DNA of 33,198 nucleotides, from NCBI GenBank assembly GCA_003554535.1, contig PWGT01000082.1, positions 1 to 33,198 on the forward strand. The letters run 5' to 3'. This document shows positions 7,826 through 16,529 of this stretch, in pieces; within the stretch, counting starts at the first letter, position 1, and every line of letters starts with the position of its first letter. Below the pieces are notes generated by a model. The model saw nothing but the letters and a program-made list of their open reading frames with translations, was not told where the DNA came from and searched no databases. This DNA comes from Syntrophomonadaceae bacterium (GTDB lineage: Bacteria > Bacillota_D > Dethiobacteria > DTU022 > PWGO01). The translations under genes and the position numbers were made by a program.

Positions 7826-9132
7826 GTTCCCAGTGGAATATAATCCAGAATGATCTGCTGCAAGAAGCAGTTTATTGGCAGGAATTGCCTTCGGGGTTGA
7901 AGGTATATGTTCTTCCCAAAAAAGGATACCAAAAAAAATACGCAGTTTTAGCTACTCACTTTGGTTCTATCGATAATTGTTTTAGCCTGGAAGGGGAGAA
8001 AGACTATGTAGAAGTGCCGGAAGGAGTTGCACATTTTCTGGAACATAAGCTATTTGAGGATGTGGAGGGGGATGTTTTTAATCGGTTTGCAACTTTAGGT
8101 GCTTCTCCCAATGCTTATACCTCCTTTACTCAAACGGCTTACCTTTTTTCTTGCACCGATAACTTTCATGAAAACCTGGATTTGCTTCTCAATTTTGTCC
8201 AGGATCCTTATTTCACGGAGGAAACGGTACAGAAAGAGCAGGGAATTATTGGCCAGGAAATCAGTATGTTTGAAGATAATCCCCAGTGGAGGATTTTCTT
8301 TAACCTGCTAGATGCTCTTTATCAAAAACATCCGGTGCAGGTGGATATTGCCGGGACTGTGGAGAGTATAAGCCGTATTACCCCCGAAACTCTTTATACT
8401 TGCTACCGAACTTTTTATCATCCTGCCAATATGGCTCTTTTTGTTGTAGGTGGGGGTATAGATTTGGATGAAGTTGGCAAGCAAGTAGCTGAAAATTATG
8501 CTTCTCGGGATTATCCGCCATTAGGAGAAATTAAGCGCCACTTCCCGGAGGAACCTGAAGAGATTTCCCGGCAGAAAGTTGCGCAGGAAATGGTAGTTTC
8601 AGAACCGATAATATATATAGGCTTCAAGGATGAATCCCCGGAAGGTTTAAAGGGCAAAGATAAGTTGCGCCGGGAGCTGGTAACTGATCTTCTAATGGAC
8701 ATTATTTTCTCACCCAGTGAACCCCTCTATAATGAATTATATGAAGAAGGGCTTATTAGTGAAGAGTTTGATGCTGGTTATGTTCTGGAATCCAACTATG
8801 CTTATACTCTATTGGGAGGAGAAACGAGGTATCCGGATAAGCTGTACCAGAGAATTATGGAAGCCCTGGAAAAAATAAAAGAGGAAGGTTTTACGGAAGA
8901 GCAAGTTAGGCGGCACCGGCGAGCTAAATTGGGAGACTTTATGCGCCGTTTTAATTCTTTGGAGTTTATTGCTAATAATTTCTTAGCTTATCGATTTAAA
9001 GGAGTGGATTTCTTTACTTATCCTGAAGTCCTTCAAGAAATAAGAGTTGAGGAAGTAAATCGCAGGTTGGAAGAACATTTGCGCCTGGAAAAGCATGCAG
9101 TTTCCATTATTGATAAGAGAGGCGAGTCTTAG
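7822..9132 (+). CDS. ymfH: M16 family zinc protease, YmfH-like
   Basis: A 436-aa catalytic M16 subunit. The inverted zinc motif HFLEH has H71 and H75 as ligands and E74 as catalytic base, with a downstream glutamate ligand at about E146 in GIIGQE. It has two M16 domains, a glycine-rich hinge and no signal peptide, so it should act in the cytoplasm with the inactive YmfF-like partner encoded immediately upstream (ATGA overlap). The biological substrate is not known. In the Bacillus cluster the pair is associated with EF-P modification. The following gene, proS, also concerns proline in translation, though it has its own 77-nt leader. Confidence 0.86.
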   Translation: MSSQWNIIQNDLLQEAVYWQELPSGLKVYVLPKKGYQKKYAVLATHFGSIDNCFSLEGEKDYVEVPEGVAHFLEHKLFEDVEGDVFNRFATLGASPNAYTSFTQTAYLFSCTDNFHENLDLLLNFVQDPYFTEETVQKEQGIIGQEISMFEDNPQWRIFFNLLDALYQKHPVQVDIAGTVESISRITPETLYTCYRTFYHPANMALFVVGGGIDLDEVGKQVAENYASRDYPPLGEIKRHFPEEPEEISRQKVAQEMVVSEPIIYIGFKDESPEGLKGKDKLRRELVTDLLMDIIFSPSEPLYNELYEEGLISEEFDAGYVLESNYAYTLLGGETRYPDKLYQRIMEALEKIKEEGFTEEQVRRHRRAKLGDFMRRFNSLEFIANNFLAYRFKGVDFFTYPEVLQEIRVEEVNRRLEEHLRLEKHAVSIIDKRGES

Positions 9133-9209
9133 TTGCGTGTAATTTTTAAAGACTGTATATGCTGAAATTTACACATATATTAAATATATAGAGCAGGGGA
9201 GGAATATCT

Positions 9210-10664
9210 ATGGATAAGAAAAATAATGAAAAAGAGTTTGTGCGGGAAATAACTCCTCGTTCCCAGGATTATTCGCAGTGGTATATTGATGTGATTTTAA
9301 AGGCGGAGTTAATGGATTATGCTCCAATAAAAGGGTGCATGGTTATCAGACCCTATGGATATGCTATCTGGGAGAATATTCAAAGACTCCTGGATAAAAG
9401 AATTAAGGATACGGGACATGAAAATGCTTATTTCCCCCTTTTTATACCGCAGGGGCTTTTACAAAAAGAAGCCGAGCATGTGGAAGGCTTTGCTCCGGAG
9501 GTTGCACTGGTGACTCGCGGTGGCGATGAAGAGCTTGCCGAGCCCCTGGCAGTGCGTCCAACTTCAGAATCTATTATTTGTAGTATGTATTCCCGGTGGG
9601 TTCAGTCATGGCGGGATTTACCAGTATTGATTAACCAGTGGGCCAATGTAGTACGTTGGGAAAAGTCTACCCGGCCTTTTTTGCGCACTTCCGAATTCAT
9701 CTGGCAGGAGGGTCATACTTGCCACCGAACAGAAGAAGATGCTGAAGAGGAAACTCAAAAGATGCTGGGAGTTTACCGCGAGTTTATGGAAACTGAACTT
9801 GCTGTGCCTCCTATAACCGGACAGAAAACTGAAAAGGAAAAATTTGCGGGAGCTCTGCGGACTTACACTGTAGAGGCATTAATGAGTGACGGAAAAGCTC
9901 TTCAATCGGGCACTTCTCACAACTTGGGTCAGCATTTTGCCCGCGTTTTTGATATTACCTTTCTTGATCAGGATGACGAACTCAAGTACGTTTGGCAAAC
10001 CTCCTGGGGAGTTTCAACCAGACTAATAGGGGGTATTATCATGACTCACGGTGATGACCGGGGGCTGGTATTGCCTCCTGCTGTAACGCCTGTTCAGATA
10101 GTGGTGGTTCCCATTATTACTAAAAAGCAAAAAAGCGAGGTTTTACAAAAAGCTGGTGAAATTGCAGATTCCCTGCGCGAAGAATTTAGAGTAGAGTTTG
10201 ATGATCGCGAAGAATATTCAGCTGGTTGGAAATTTAACCAGTGGGAAATGAAGGGGGTTCCTTTGCGTATAGAAGTTGGCCCTAAAGACCTGGAAAACAA
10301 CAGGGTCGTAGCGGTGCGCCGTAATACCGGGGAAAAGGAAGAGGTACCCTTAGAAAAGTTATCGAGCAGGGTCCCTGCCTTGTTGCAGGAAATCCAGGAA
10401 GATATGCTGCAGAAAGCGTTAGAATTTCGCAGGGAACATACGGCCGAAATTGATGACTATAGTGAGTTTTGTGATTACATGGAACAGAGCAAAGGGTTCG
10501 TAGACGGTTATTGGTGTGGAGAAGGAGCTTGTGAAGATAAAATAAAAGATGATTGCAAAGGTACTATTAGATGTATTGTTTCTTCTGATATAGAAGAAGA
10601 GCGTAATTGTATTTGTTGTGGCCGGAAAGCTGTATCACGGGTTTATTTTGCACGGGCATATTAG
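9210..10664 (+). CDS. proS: Prolyl-tRNA synthetase (short, archaeal/eukaryotic-like type)
   Basis: Charges tRNA-Pro with proline using ATP. At 484 aa it lacks the ~180-residue editing insertion of the E. coli-type enzyme and belongs to the ProS3-like group. Class II catalytic features are visible: a motif 2 region around WEKSTRPFLRTSEFIWQEGH, a TSHNLGQHFA segment, and motif 3 near GVSTRLIGGIIMTHGDD. The anticodon-binding domain follows (about 285-400). The C-terminal domain has a cysteine cluster (C462, C470, C472, C473 region) and ends in the typical ...YFARAY with a terminal tyrosine. ATG 9210 follows GGGGAGG. Confidence 0.94.
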   Translation: MDKKNNEKEFVREITPRSQDYSQWYIDVILKAELMDYAPIKGCMVIRPYGYAIWENIQRLLDKRIKDTGHENAYFPLFIPQGLLQKEAEHVEGFAPEVALVTRGGDEELAEPLAVRPTSESIICSMYSRWVQSWRDLPVLINQWANVVRWEKSTRPFLRTSEFIWQEGHTCHRTEEDAEEETQKMLGVYREFMETELAVPPITGQKTEKEKFAGALRTYTVEALMSDGKALQSGTSHNLGQHFARVFDITFLDQDDELKYVWQTSWGVSTRLIGGIIMTHGDDRGLVLPPAVTPVQIVVVPIITKKQKSEVLQKAGEIADSLREEFRVEFDDREEYSAGWKFNQWEMKGVPLRIEVGPKDLENNRVVAVRRNTGEKEEVPLEKLSSRVPALLQEIQEDMLQKALEFRREHTAEIDDYSEFCDYMEQSKGFVDGYWCGEGACEDKIKDDCKGTIRCIVSSDIEEERNCICCGRKAVSRVYFARAY

Positions 10665-10679
10665 AAAGGGAGTAAAATT

Positions 10680-11267
10680 ATGAGTAATACCATGCGTGAG
10701 GTCAAAAAAAGTTTAAGACGCAGTGTTATAGAAGCAAGGGATAAGCTTTCGCAAACTGAAATCAAAGAAAAAAGCCAGGCTATTGCTGAAAAGTTTTACC
10801 AGTTGGAAAGTTTCCGGAAAGCCGAGACAATTATGTTTTTTCTCTCTTTTGGCAGTGAAGTGGATACTTGGCCCTTGATAGAAAAAAGTTTTAAATCCTG
10901 TAAAACTGTGGTGGTGCCTCGTCCGGAAAAATACGAAAAAAAATTAATCCCCTCTCAGTTGATAGACTGGGAGGAGGATTTAACTCCTGGAGTCTATGGC
11001 ATCCTGGAACCTCTACCTGAAAAAACAAGGCCCGTTGATCCTCAAAAAATAGATTTACTGGTAGTCCCAGGGGTAGCATTTGATATTGAAGGTAATAGGT
11101 TAGGTTATGGGGGAGGTTATTATGACCGCTTTTTTGAACGCTTGCGCCTCGATGTCCCCTTGGCTGCCATAGCTTTTGAGGTCCAAATAGTGGACGAAAT
11201 TCCCGTTGCCCATTGGGATCGTAAAGTGGATCTACTAATAACTGAGGATAGGGTGATTTATTTTTAA
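10680..11267 (+). CDS. 5-formyltetrahydrofolate cyclo-ligase
   Basis: Converts 5-formyl-THF to 5,10-methenyl-THF with ATP hydrolysis, returning a storage folate to the one-carbon pool. The 195-aa length matches the family. The N-terminal basic/helical segment KKSLRRSVIEARD and the C-terminal substrate loop GNRLGYGGGYYDRFF are diagnostic. ATG 10680 follows AAAGGGAG and lies 15 nt after proS, so the two are probably cotranscribed. It ends one base before the convergent TetR gene. The role fits an anaerobe with active folate one-carbon chemistry and a formate dehydrogenase nearby. Confidence 0.93.
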   Translation: MSNTMREVKKSLRRSVIEARDKLSQTEIKEKSQAIAEKFYQLESFRKAETIMFFLSFGSEVDTWPLIEKSFKSCKTVVVPRPEKYEKKLIPSQLIDWEEDLTPGVYGILEPLPEKTRPVDPQKIDLLVVPGVAFDIEGNRLGYGGGYYDRFFERLRLDVPLAAIAFEVQIVDEIPVAHWDRKVDLLITEDRVIYF

Positions 11268-11268
11268 T

Positions 11269-11910
11269 TTATTTGGGCGTGAGGCTGGGAAGGGATTCGG
11301 AAGAACACAATCCCTGGATGAATAAATTTGTCAAAGTCAGAGTTAGAGTATCAAGGTCACTTTCTTTTTCATGCACAATTTCCCACAGAAAACTTTCCAG
11401 GGTTAAAATCAGGGCTTTGGTAGAAAAATACAAGTTAATGTTGGAAGTGACGATATTTTTTTCGCGGGAACGGTATAAGTCGTTTTCCACGCGGGTAATA
11501 AATTGATTAAGAATTTCGTTCCAGTGGTCGAATACTAGATCTGATTGGCCCAGAGCTTTTTGGAAAACTTTAAATATTTCTTGCTGTTCCACGGCGATTT
11601 GTAATGTCGCATAGATTCTTTGCTCGAAAACTTTTTGCAAATCGTTAATGGTTTCTATTGATTGGGGATCGTTCAGTATATTCATAAAATCTTCCATGGC
11701 TCTATCAATAACTTTTGTCAGGAGATCGTCTTTGCCCTGAAAGTGACTGTAAACTGTTCCATAACCAACACCGGCCTGCTTGCTGATTTCGGTAATAGTA
11801 GTTTTGTTATATCCTTTTTCCAGGAATACCTGTTCGGCAGTATCTACAATAAGTCGTTGTGTGATTCTGCTTCTTAGATAACGGCGTTTTTTATTTCTGA
11901 TCTTTTTCAT
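11269..11910 (-). CDS. TetR family transcriptional regulator
   Basis: A 213-aa one-component repressor. The N-terminal helix-turn-helix (about residues 15-60) has the usual pattern AEQVFLEKGYNKTTITEI...GVGYGTVYSHFQGKDDLL. The ligand-binding C-terminal domain is divergent, so the effector is unknown. I place the start at the ATG ending at 11910 because AAAGGAGG lies 6-13 nt upstream on the minus strand; a longer frame back to 11961 has no such site. It is convergent with the folate cyclo-ligase and divergent from the metallophosphoesterase, with a 199-nt AT-rich region between starts where its operator might lie. The target is unknown. Confidence 0.88.
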   Translation of the reverse strand: MKKIRNKKRRYLRSRITQRLIVDTAEQVFLEKGYNKTTITEISKQAGVGYGTVYSHFQGKDDLLTKVIDRAMEDFMNILNDPQSIETINDLQKVFEQRIYATLQIAVEQQEIFKVFQKALGQSDLVFDHWNEILNQFITRVENDLYRSREKNIVTSNINLYFSTKALILTLESFLWEIVHEKESDLDTLTLTLTNLFIQGLCSSESLPSLTPK

Positions 11911-12109
11911 AATTGATGCCTCCTTTTGTATTTTAACTCTACTGTATCCTATTGCAACCATTGTTATAATTAAATTGTATTGGTAAATAATTAATCAATA
12001 GGTTCCTGATAATTATATCACTTTTATCATAAATTGAAAATAATTAAAATATTGAGTAATTATAAATATCGGTTTTAGATGGCAAAGTTAATTTTCTGAG
12101 GTGCTATAA

Positions 12110-12805
12110 ATGGCGATTTGGGGATTAGCAGATTTACATCTTTCTACAAACGTAGATAAGCCTATGGATGTTTTTGGGGCGGAATGGGCTAATTATGTGT
12201 CCAGAATCAAGCATGGTTGGGAAAATAGAGTTAATGATAGTGATCTGGTGATCATTCCCGGTGATATATCGTGGGCTATGCACTTGAGGGATGCGCTTGA
12301 TGATTTGCAATGGATAGGGAAATTGCCTGGTCATAAATTATTGCTGCGTGGTAATCATGACTATTGGTGGGAGTCTATCTCTAAAATAAGGCGAAGCCTG
12401 CCTCCACGAATGTATGCCTTACAAAACGATCATTTTGTCTGGGAAGGATGGGCAATCTGTGGTAGTAGAGGATGGCTTTGCCCGGGGGATACTCGCTTTG
12501 ATGAGGAGAAGGACCAAAAAATTTACCTACGCGAATTGCAGAGGTTGGAATTATCTTTAAAAAGTGCATTTCAAGAAGGTCACAGGCACATAATTACAGC
12601 TTTGCATTTTCCTCCTTTTAATGTTTTTCGAGAGTCTTCTGGCTTTACCGAGTTGCTTTCTTCATACGGGGTGAAGACATGCATTTATGGTCATCTGCAT
12701 GCTGAGGCAAAAAAAACCGCTTATGAAGGGTACTTAAATGGAGTGCAGTACATTTTCGTAGCCTCTGATTGGCTTGGTTTTTGCCCCGCCCTGCTGGCCG
12801 ATTAA
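12110..12805 (+). CDS. Calcineurin-type metallophosphoesterase
   Basis: A 231-aa cytoplasmic phosphoesterase with all dimetal-site motifs in order: DLH near residue 7 (GLADLHLS), GDISWA, GNHDYWW, a histidine in TALHFPPFN and GHLH near the C-terminus. It resembles a group of Firmicute phosphoesterases (COG1768-like) of uncertain substrate; a cyclic or nucleotide phosphodiester is possible but not shown. ATG 12110 has GAGGTG upstream. It is divergent from the TetR gene and convergent with the glycerate kinase gene, with only 22 nt between the ends. Confidence 0.88.
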   Translation: MAIWGLADLHLSTNVDKPMDVFGAEWANYVSRIKHGWENRVNDSDLVIIPGDISWAMHLRDALDDLQWIGKLPGHKLLLRGNHDYWWESISKIRRSLPPRMYALQNDHFVWEGWAICGSRGWLCPGDTRFDEEKDQKIYLRELQRLELSLKSAFQEGHRHIITALHFPPFNVFRESSGFTELLSSYGVKTCIYGHLHAEAKKTAYEGYLNGVQYIFVASDWLGFCPALLAD

Positions 12806-12827
12806 TATAACAAGGCTAAAGAGGTAG

Positions 12828-13970
12828 TTACAGATTAATGAAGGCTAATACCAGACGGGCTATAGCTTCGCTTGCTTGAGAAAGCATTTGTGGCGATTTT
12901 TCCATGGCATCATCTAAGGACATGGGAGCTTTTATACTGCTGAAAGCAGCAATAATGCCCTGGTGGTATATTTCTTCAAAACCATTTTCAAGTGCGCCAG
13001 AAAGGCATACCACAGGAACGCCTTTATTCTGAGCAATTCGGGAAACTCCTACAGGAACTTTTCCAAAAGCTGTCTGGGCATCAGTTTTTCCCTCTCCGGT
13101 GATAACTAGGGATGCATCCTCTAAAAAACTTTCCAGTTGAGTATTATTCAGAATTACTTCTATGCCTGACATTATTTTTGCTGCGGCAAAAGCTACCAAA
13201 CCTGCTCCAAGTCCACCAGCAGCTCCGGCGCCAGGTGTATTGTCTATATCTATACCCGTATAATTTTTTACATGTTGGGCGTAATTATGCATTCCATTCT
13301 CCAGCAAATATAGCGCATGTTGGTCTGCTCCTTTTTGAGGACCGTATATGTAAGTTGCCCCTTCTGAGCCCAAGAGTAAGTTTTGGACGTCGCTGGCGGC
13401 GATGACTTCTGTTTCCTTAATTCTGGGGTTAGTATTGCTTATATCTAAGGCAGTTATTTTCTCCAGGTTTCTGCCTTTGCCTTCTAACTCATTACCTTCA
13501 CCATCGTAAAATTTTACTCCCAGAGCCTGGGCCATTCCCATGCCGCCATCATTGGTGGCACTGCCTCCAAGCCCCAAAATTATTTTCTGGCAGTTGTTAT
13601 CAATAGCTTCCAGAATAAGTTCTCCTACTCCGTACGTTGTTGTATACAAGGGGTTCTGCTCAGGGGGAGGCACTAGCTCTATCCCCGCAGCTGCAGCCAT
13701 TTCAATGACTGCGGTTTTGGGTTCCCCTTCCATAATTCCCCAAAAAGAGTCAACAATATTACCGGTAGGGCCGGTAACCCTGGTATGTTTCTTTGTTCCC
13801 CCCTTAGCAGCTAGAAAAGCATCTACAGTACCTTCGCCACCATCTGCAATAGGGATTTTTATTACTTTGATTGCTTCGCTTGCATTTTTAACTCCCTTTT
13901 CCATTGCTTCGGCAGCTTGCACTGCCGAAATATTTCCTTTAAACGAATCTGGGGCGATTATGATGTTCAC
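12828..13970 (-). CDS. Glycerate kinase (GlxK/GarK type)
   Basis: Phosphorylates D-glycerate with ATP, giving 2- or 3-phosphoglycerate and feeding lower glycolysis. The 380-aa length and motifs match glycerate kinase type 1: APDSFKGNISA at the N-terminus, IADGGEGTVDAFL, GLGGSATNDGGMGMAQALG and GAAGGLGAGLVAF. The start is GTG at 13970 with CAGGAGG upstream on the minus strand. It lies 22 nt downstream of the rhomboid gene and is probably cotranscribed. No glycolate or glyoxylate genes are near, so the source of glycerate is not shown. Confidence 0.92.
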   Translation of the reverse strand: MNIIIAPDSFKGNISAVQAAEAMEKGVKNASEAIKVIKIPIADGGEGTVDAFLAAKGGTKKHTRVTGPTGNIVDSFWGIMEGEPKTAVIEMAAAAGIELVPPPEQNPLYTTTYGVGELILEAIDNNCQKIILGLGGSATNDGGMGMAQALGVKFYDGEGNELEGKGRNLEKITALDISNTNPRIKETEVIAASDVQNLLLGSEGATYIYGPQKGADQHALYLLENGMHNYAQHVKNYTGIDIDNTPGAGAAGGLGAGLVAFAAAKIMSGIEVILNNTQLESFLEDASLVITGEGKTDAQTAFGKVPVGVSRIAQNKGVPVVCLSGALENGFEEIYHQGIIAAFSSIKAPMSLDDAMEKSPQMLSQASEAIARLVLAFINL

Positions 13971-13992
13971 TTTTATTCCTCCTGTATAAAAA

Positions 13993-14697
13993 TTATCTTT
14001 TTTTCACAGCAATTCGGCCATGAATTGCAATTAAAACTCCTAATAAGAATCCTCCCACGTGCGCCCACCATGCAACTGCCTGTGCGCTGCCGTCTAAAGC
14101 TTGGGCGCCAAATGCATTAAGAAGTTGCAAGAGGAACCAGAGTCCTAAAAATAATATGGCAGGAATGTATATAAATGTAATAAAAAAACCCAAAGGAAGA
14201 AGTGTTAGCACTCTGGCTTGAGGAAAGGTTAAGAAATATATGCCCAGCACTCCAGCAATTGCACCGCTAGCTCCTACAAGAGGAGTATCAGAGAGAGGAT
14301 TAAATAAAATGTGAAAAAGGCTACCCCCTGCTCCCATGAACAAGTAAACTCCCAGATAGCGCAAGGGACCCAAGCGATCTTCTATACTGTCTCCGAATAC
14401 CCACAAATAAATCATATTGCCCAGCAAGTGTAGCCATCCACCGTGCAAAAAAATAGAGGTAAACAATGAAAGGGTGGCTTCAGGCATCATTAGAGCGAAC
14501 TGAGGGTCTCCTTCCAGGAAAAGAGTCAATCCCCCAACAAACTCAGCAGGGATTGCCCCGTAATTATTTACCAGTTGAAGAGTTTCCTCGGGGCTTAATT
14601 GTACCTGATGGAGGAAAATCAAAAAATTTATGAGAATGATGGTAGTATTCATAATAGGAAAACGGCGACTTTTAACTGATGCGCTTAAAGGGATCAT
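13993..14697 (-). CDS. Rhomboid family intramembrane serine protease
   Basis: A 234-aa polytopic membrane protease with about six transmembrane segments. The catalytic dyad is visible: S144 in GASGAIAGV and H213 in WWAHVGGF. The membrane-embedded HGGWLHLLGNM motif (residues 85-95, with H90 and N94) is intact. The start at 14697 has a GGAGG site but 13 nt away, longer than usual; no better start is seen. It is probably the first gene of an operon with glycerate kinase. Substrates cannot be predicted. Confidence 0.9.
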   Translation of the reverse strand: MIPLSASVKSRRFPIMNTTIILINFLIFLHQVQLSPEETLQLVNNYGAIPAEFVGGLTLFLEGDPQFALMMPEATLSLFTSIFLHGGWLHLLGNMIYLWVFGDSIEDRLGPLRYLGVYLFMGAGGSLFHILFNPLSDTPLVGASGAIAGVLGIYFLTFPQARVLTLLPLGFFITFIYIPAILFLGLWFLLQLLNAFGAQALDGSAQAVAWWAHVGGFLLGVLIAIHGRIAVKKR

Positions 14698-14932
14698 GGC
14701 GAGGTTTTGTCCTCCCTTTACCAGATAAACTTATTTTATTTATTTTAATATTGTCATCTTTGCTTGTTTGTTATTGCTTACTAATTAATTTGTTATTATT
14801 TTTGTGTGATTAATTGAAATTATAACAGTTAAGCAGTTTTTTTTATAGTTATAGATGGAAAAGCTTAGGATGTTACTCAATGATGTTATTCAATTGGAAT
14901 TGAAAGTTTTTTGTTTTATTCTTCAGGTATGC

Positions 14933-14961
14933 TTGTATTTTTTTTATAAAAGTAATATAAT
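14933..14961 (+). promoter_or_regulatory. Promoter of the thiamine operon
   Basis: A perfect -10, TATAAT (14956-14961), has TTGTAT (14933-14938) exactly 17 bp upstream. The start would fall near 14968, just before the TPP riboswitch. The rest of the AT-rich stretch between the rhomboid gene and here (14698-14932) shows no gene that I can support. Confidence 0.7.
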
Positions 14962-14977
14962 GTCTGTGAAATAGAAT

Positions 14978-15103
14978 AACTGGGGGTGCTCCCGAGCGGG
15001 GGCTGAGAGGAAAAGCGCTATGAAGCTTTTCCAACCCTTTGAACCTGTTAACAGGGCAAGAGGCCTTGTCTGGGTAATTCCAGCGAAGGGAAGGTGATAG
15101 TTC
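14978..15103 (+). promoter_or_regulatory. TPP (THI-box) riboswitch
   Basis: All conserved TPP aptamer blocks are present in order: GGGGGTGCTCCC and GGCTGAGAGG, a variable hairpin (AAAAGC...GCTTTT), then ACCCTTTGAACCTG, a second variable helix (GGGCAAGAGGCCTTGTCT), and GGGTAATTCCAGCGAAGGGAA. It lies directly upstream of thiC and is followed by a terminator hairpin, so thiamine pyrophosphate should switch off transcription of thiC-thiM-thiE-thiL-thiD. TAGTTC (15098-15103) at its 3' edge can pair with GAACTA (15119-15124) abutting the terminator, a candidate antiterminator. Confidence 0.96.
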
Positions 15104-15123
15104 AAGGTATATGTATGCGAACT

Positions 15124-15155
15124 ACCGCATTTCCACTGGAGGTGCGGTTTTTATT
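15124..15155 (+). terminator. Riboswitch-controlled terminator
   Basis: ACCGCA (15124-15129) pairs with TGCGGT (15143-15148), with an inner TCC/GGA, followed by a T-rich tail. It sits between the TPP aptamer and thiC, as in transcription-attenuating THI elements. Confidence 0.75.
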
Positions 15156-15212
15156 TGTATTGAGGAATTTGTAATTTAAGAAAGGAAAAGAGTTAATAAA
15201 AGGAGAGAGGTA

Positions 15213-16526
15213 ATGGAGCAAATGAACCTGGTTAAGGAAGCTAGAGCAGGAAATATAACTGCGCATTTGCAAGAAGTGTCCAAAAAAGAAGGAGTAAATG
15301 AAGAGTTTCTTGCTGAGCGTGTTGCCGAAGGTAAAGTAGTAATCCCCGCTAACATATTAAGAAATAATATAGATCCAGCAGGTATTGGCACAGGGCTTTC
15401 TACTAAAGTTAATGCTAATATCGGAACTTCCCCTCGAAAACTAGATATCGGTGGGGAAATGGAAAAAGCAAACGTTGCAGTAAAGGCTGGCGCAGATACA
15501 TTAATGGATTTAAGCAGTGGTGGTGATATCCGTAGGATGCGCCGGGAGTTATTATCGGAAATTAAAGTGCCATTGGGAACTGTTCCAATTTACCAGGCTG
15601 GTTTAAAAGCTCTGCATGAACGGGGAGCAGTAGTGGAGATGACTGGCGAGGACATGTTTCAAGCTATAGAAGAGCAGGTAGAAGAAGGAATTGATTTTAT
15701 TACTGTCCACTGTGGCGTGAACATGGATATTGTGTCTCGTATAAATCAAAACCAGCGCATTATTGATGTAGCGAGCAGAGGGGGATCATTCCTTTGGGCT
15801 TGGATTATGAAGAATGAGAAAGAAAATCCTTTGTACGCTGAATTTGACCGATTGTTGGATATTGCTCTTGCTTATGACGTTACTTTGAGTCTGGGAGATG
15901 GTATGAGGCCTGGAAGCATTGTTGATGCTACTGATGGTCCTCAGGTTCAGGAACTGGTGATTTTGGGAGAACTGGTGAAAAGAGCCCGGGAAGCAGGAGT
16001 TCAGGTTATAGTAGAAGGTCCTGGGCATGTACCGCTGGATCAGGTAGCATCCAATATATTATTGCAGAAAAGAATTTGCCAGGAGGTTCCTTTCTACATT
16101 TTGGGACCGCTGGTCACTGATTCTGCAGCCGGGTACGATCACATCTCTGCTGCCATAGGAGGGGCTGTAGGAGCTTCAGCGGGTGCTGATTTTTTATGTT
16201 ATGTGACTCCCGCTGAGCATATTTCTTTACCGGATGCCGAGCAAGTTAAAGAAGGTGTGGTGGCCTCTAAAATAGCCGCTCATGCGGGAGATATTGCCAG
16301 GGGGTTGCCTGCTGCTTTAGAACGCGATAGGCAGATTTCCCTGGCCAGAAAAGAGTTGAATTGGGAAGAAATGCGCAAATGCGCCCTGGATCCACAGGCA
16401 ATGGAGAATGCCATGAAGAAAGAGGGACTGGGAGTTGGAGACGAATGCAGCATGTGCGGAGAGTATTGTGCTGTAAAAATTGTTAATGAATGCCATAAGG
16501 GAAAAATTTCAACGGGAGGTAATTGA
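15213..16526 (+). CDS. thiC: Phosphomethylpyrimidine synthase
   Basis: A radical-SAM enzyme that rearranges aminoimidazole ribotide into HMP phosphate, the pyrimidine half of thiamine. The 437-aa length is the short form without the N-terminal extension of the E. coli-type enzyme. The C-terminal cluster motif CSMCGEYCAVK (CxxCx4C) ligates the [4Fe-4S]; substrate-site segments such as HCGVNMD, SLGDGMRPGS and EGPGHVPLDQ are intact. ATG 15213 follows AAAGGAGAGAGG. It is the first gene of the TPP-regulated operon and ends 3 nt before thiM. Confidence 0.97.
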   Translation: MEQMNLVKEARAGNITAHLQEVSKKEGVNEEFLAERVAEGKVVIPANILRNNIDPAGIGTGLSTKVNANIGTSPRKLDIGGEMEKANVAVKAGADTLMDLSSGGDIRRMRRELLSEIKVPLGTVPIYQAGLKALHERGAVVEMTGEDMFQAIEEQVEEGIDFITVHCGVNMDIVSRINQNQRIIDVASRGGSFLWAWIMKNEKENPLYAEFDRLLDIALAYDVTLSLGDGMRPGSIVDATDGPQVQELVILGELVKRAREAGVQVIVEGPGHVPLDQVASNILLQKRICQEVPFYILGPLVTDSAAGYDHISAAIGGAVGASAGADFLCYVTPAEHISLPDAEQVKEGVVASKIAAHAGDIARGLPAALERDRQISLARKELNWEEMRKCALDPQAMENAMKKEGLGVGDECSMCGEYCAVKIVNECHKGKISTGGN

Positions 16527-16529
16527 TTA

